DNA of 5,692 nt, taken from NCBI GenBank assembly GCA_902766215.1, contig CACXCV010000056.1, positions 1 to 5,692 on the forward strand, in the 5' to 3' direction. Below, one piece after another: positions 5,230 through 5,692 of the stretch. Both the position numbers and the translations under genes were made by a program. The notes beneath the pieces were generated by a model that had not been told where the DNA came from, did no database searches, and was given only the letters and a program-made list of their open reading frames with translations. Source of the stretch: Oscillospiraceae bacterium (GTDB lineage Bacteria; Bacillota; Clostridia; Oscillospirales; Oscillospiraceae). Numbering within the stretch: the first letter of the stretch is position 1; each line of letters begins with the position of its first letter.

Positions 5230-5692
5230 TTACTGATTGATCGAATGCGCTTGTTGTTTCGTAATCCGGCGCATACCCAACGTGGTTCTGCACACCAGGC
5301 CGTCGCAGAGGATCAGCAGGGCCGGCAGAACGAACAGCACCATCACCACGCTGATCAGCGCGCCGCGGGCCATCAGCATGCACATCGAACCAACGATGTC
5401 GATGTTGGAATACACAGCCACGCCAAACGTGGCGGCAAACAGGCCCAGGCCGCTGACGATGATCGATGGCGCCGAGCTGCGCAGGGCCGTGATAACTGCG
5501 CTCTTCTTATCTGCGCCGCCGATGCGCTCACCCTTATAGCGTGTAGTCATCAGGATGGCATAGTCCACCGTGGCGCCCAGCTGGATCGTGGAGATTAGGA
5601 TCGGTCCTACAAAAGGCAGCTCCTGTTTCAGGTAATACGGGATGCACAGGTTGGCCGCAATAGCCAGTTCGATCACAGCCACCAGCAGGACA
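5230..5692 (-). CDS. MMPL/RND-family transporter, C-terminal part (5' end outside window)
   Basis: C-terminal 153 residues of a large inner-membrane exporter of the MMPL type (RND superfamily, proton-driven). The frame is open to the window edge, so the GTG at 5680-5682 is internal. Four hydrophobic segments are visible: the end of one at the edge (to IPYYL), then FVGPILISTIQLGATVDYAI, APSIIVSGLGLFAATFGVAV and ISVVMVLFVLPALLILCDGL. They match the last four helices of the second RND half. The GATVDYAI motif, with the Asp-Tyr pair encoded at 5560-5565, is the hallmark proton-relay site of MMPL proteins, followed by the usual cytoplasmic loop (TTRYKGERIGGADKKSAVITAL). The tail is short and basic, ending about 20 residues after the last helix. 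The downstream gene for a secreted heptad-repeat protein is in the same operon. Substrate is unknown; lipid, peptide or wall-linked cargo are all possible for this family. Confidence 0.93.
   Translation of the reverse strand, partial: VLLVAVIELAIAANLCIPYYLKQELPFVGPILISTIQLGATVDYAILMTTRYKGERIGGADKKSAVITALRSSAPSIIVSGLGLFAATFGVAVYSNIDIVGSMCMLMARGALISVVMVLFVLPALLILCDGLVCRTTLGMRRITKQQAHSINQ

Overview
The window is GC-rich bacterial chromosome that most likely comes from a spore-forming, anaerobic-type Firmicute (Clostridia, plausibly an Oscillospiraceae/Ruminococcaceae-like gut lineage). The evidence is a gene for GPR, the germination protease known only from endospore formers; a clostridial short-form GPR; strong AGGAGG-type Shine-Dalgarno sites; and an MMPL exporter paired with a secreted heptad-repeat protein, a Gram-positive arrangement. 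The family-level placement is inference; no rRNA or other marker is present.

Layout. 1-453 (+): C-terminal part of glyceraldehyde-3-phosphate dehydrogenase, cut by the window edge. 450-1640 (+): complete phosphoglycerate kinase, overlapping gap by 4 bases (ATGA). 1641-1758: an intrinsic terminator, then a perfect 12-bp inverted repeat whose right arm contains the Shine-Dalgarno of the next gene. 1759-2646 (+): germination protease gpr. 2647-2720: short spacer carrying a 10-base word that also occurs upstream of gpr. 2721-3206 (+): GNAT-family N-acetyltransferase of unknown substrate. 3207-3289: strong hairpin acting as a shared terminator between convergent genes. 3290-5209 (-): secreted protein with Leu/Gly heptad repeats and a Gln-rich helical stalk. 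5230-5692 (-): C-terminal part of an MMPL/RND-type membrane transporter, cut by the window edge; it is upstream of the secreted protein in the same operon.

How the genes work together. gap and pgk encode consecutive glycolytic steps (glyceraldehyde-3-phosphate to 1,3-bisphosphoglycerate to 3-phosphoglycerate plus ATP) and look translationally coupled. gpr acts in a different programme, degrading small acid-soluble proteins during spore germination, so the terminator and the SD-masking inverted repeat between pgk and gpr may insulate it from glycolytic read-through. The minus-strand pair probably forms one cell-envelope export module whose substrate cannot be read from the sequence.

The least explained parts are the inverted repeat at the gpr ribosome binding site and the MMPL plus heptad-repeat protein pair. 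No RNA genes, insertion sequences, CRISPR arrays or attachment sites were seen.
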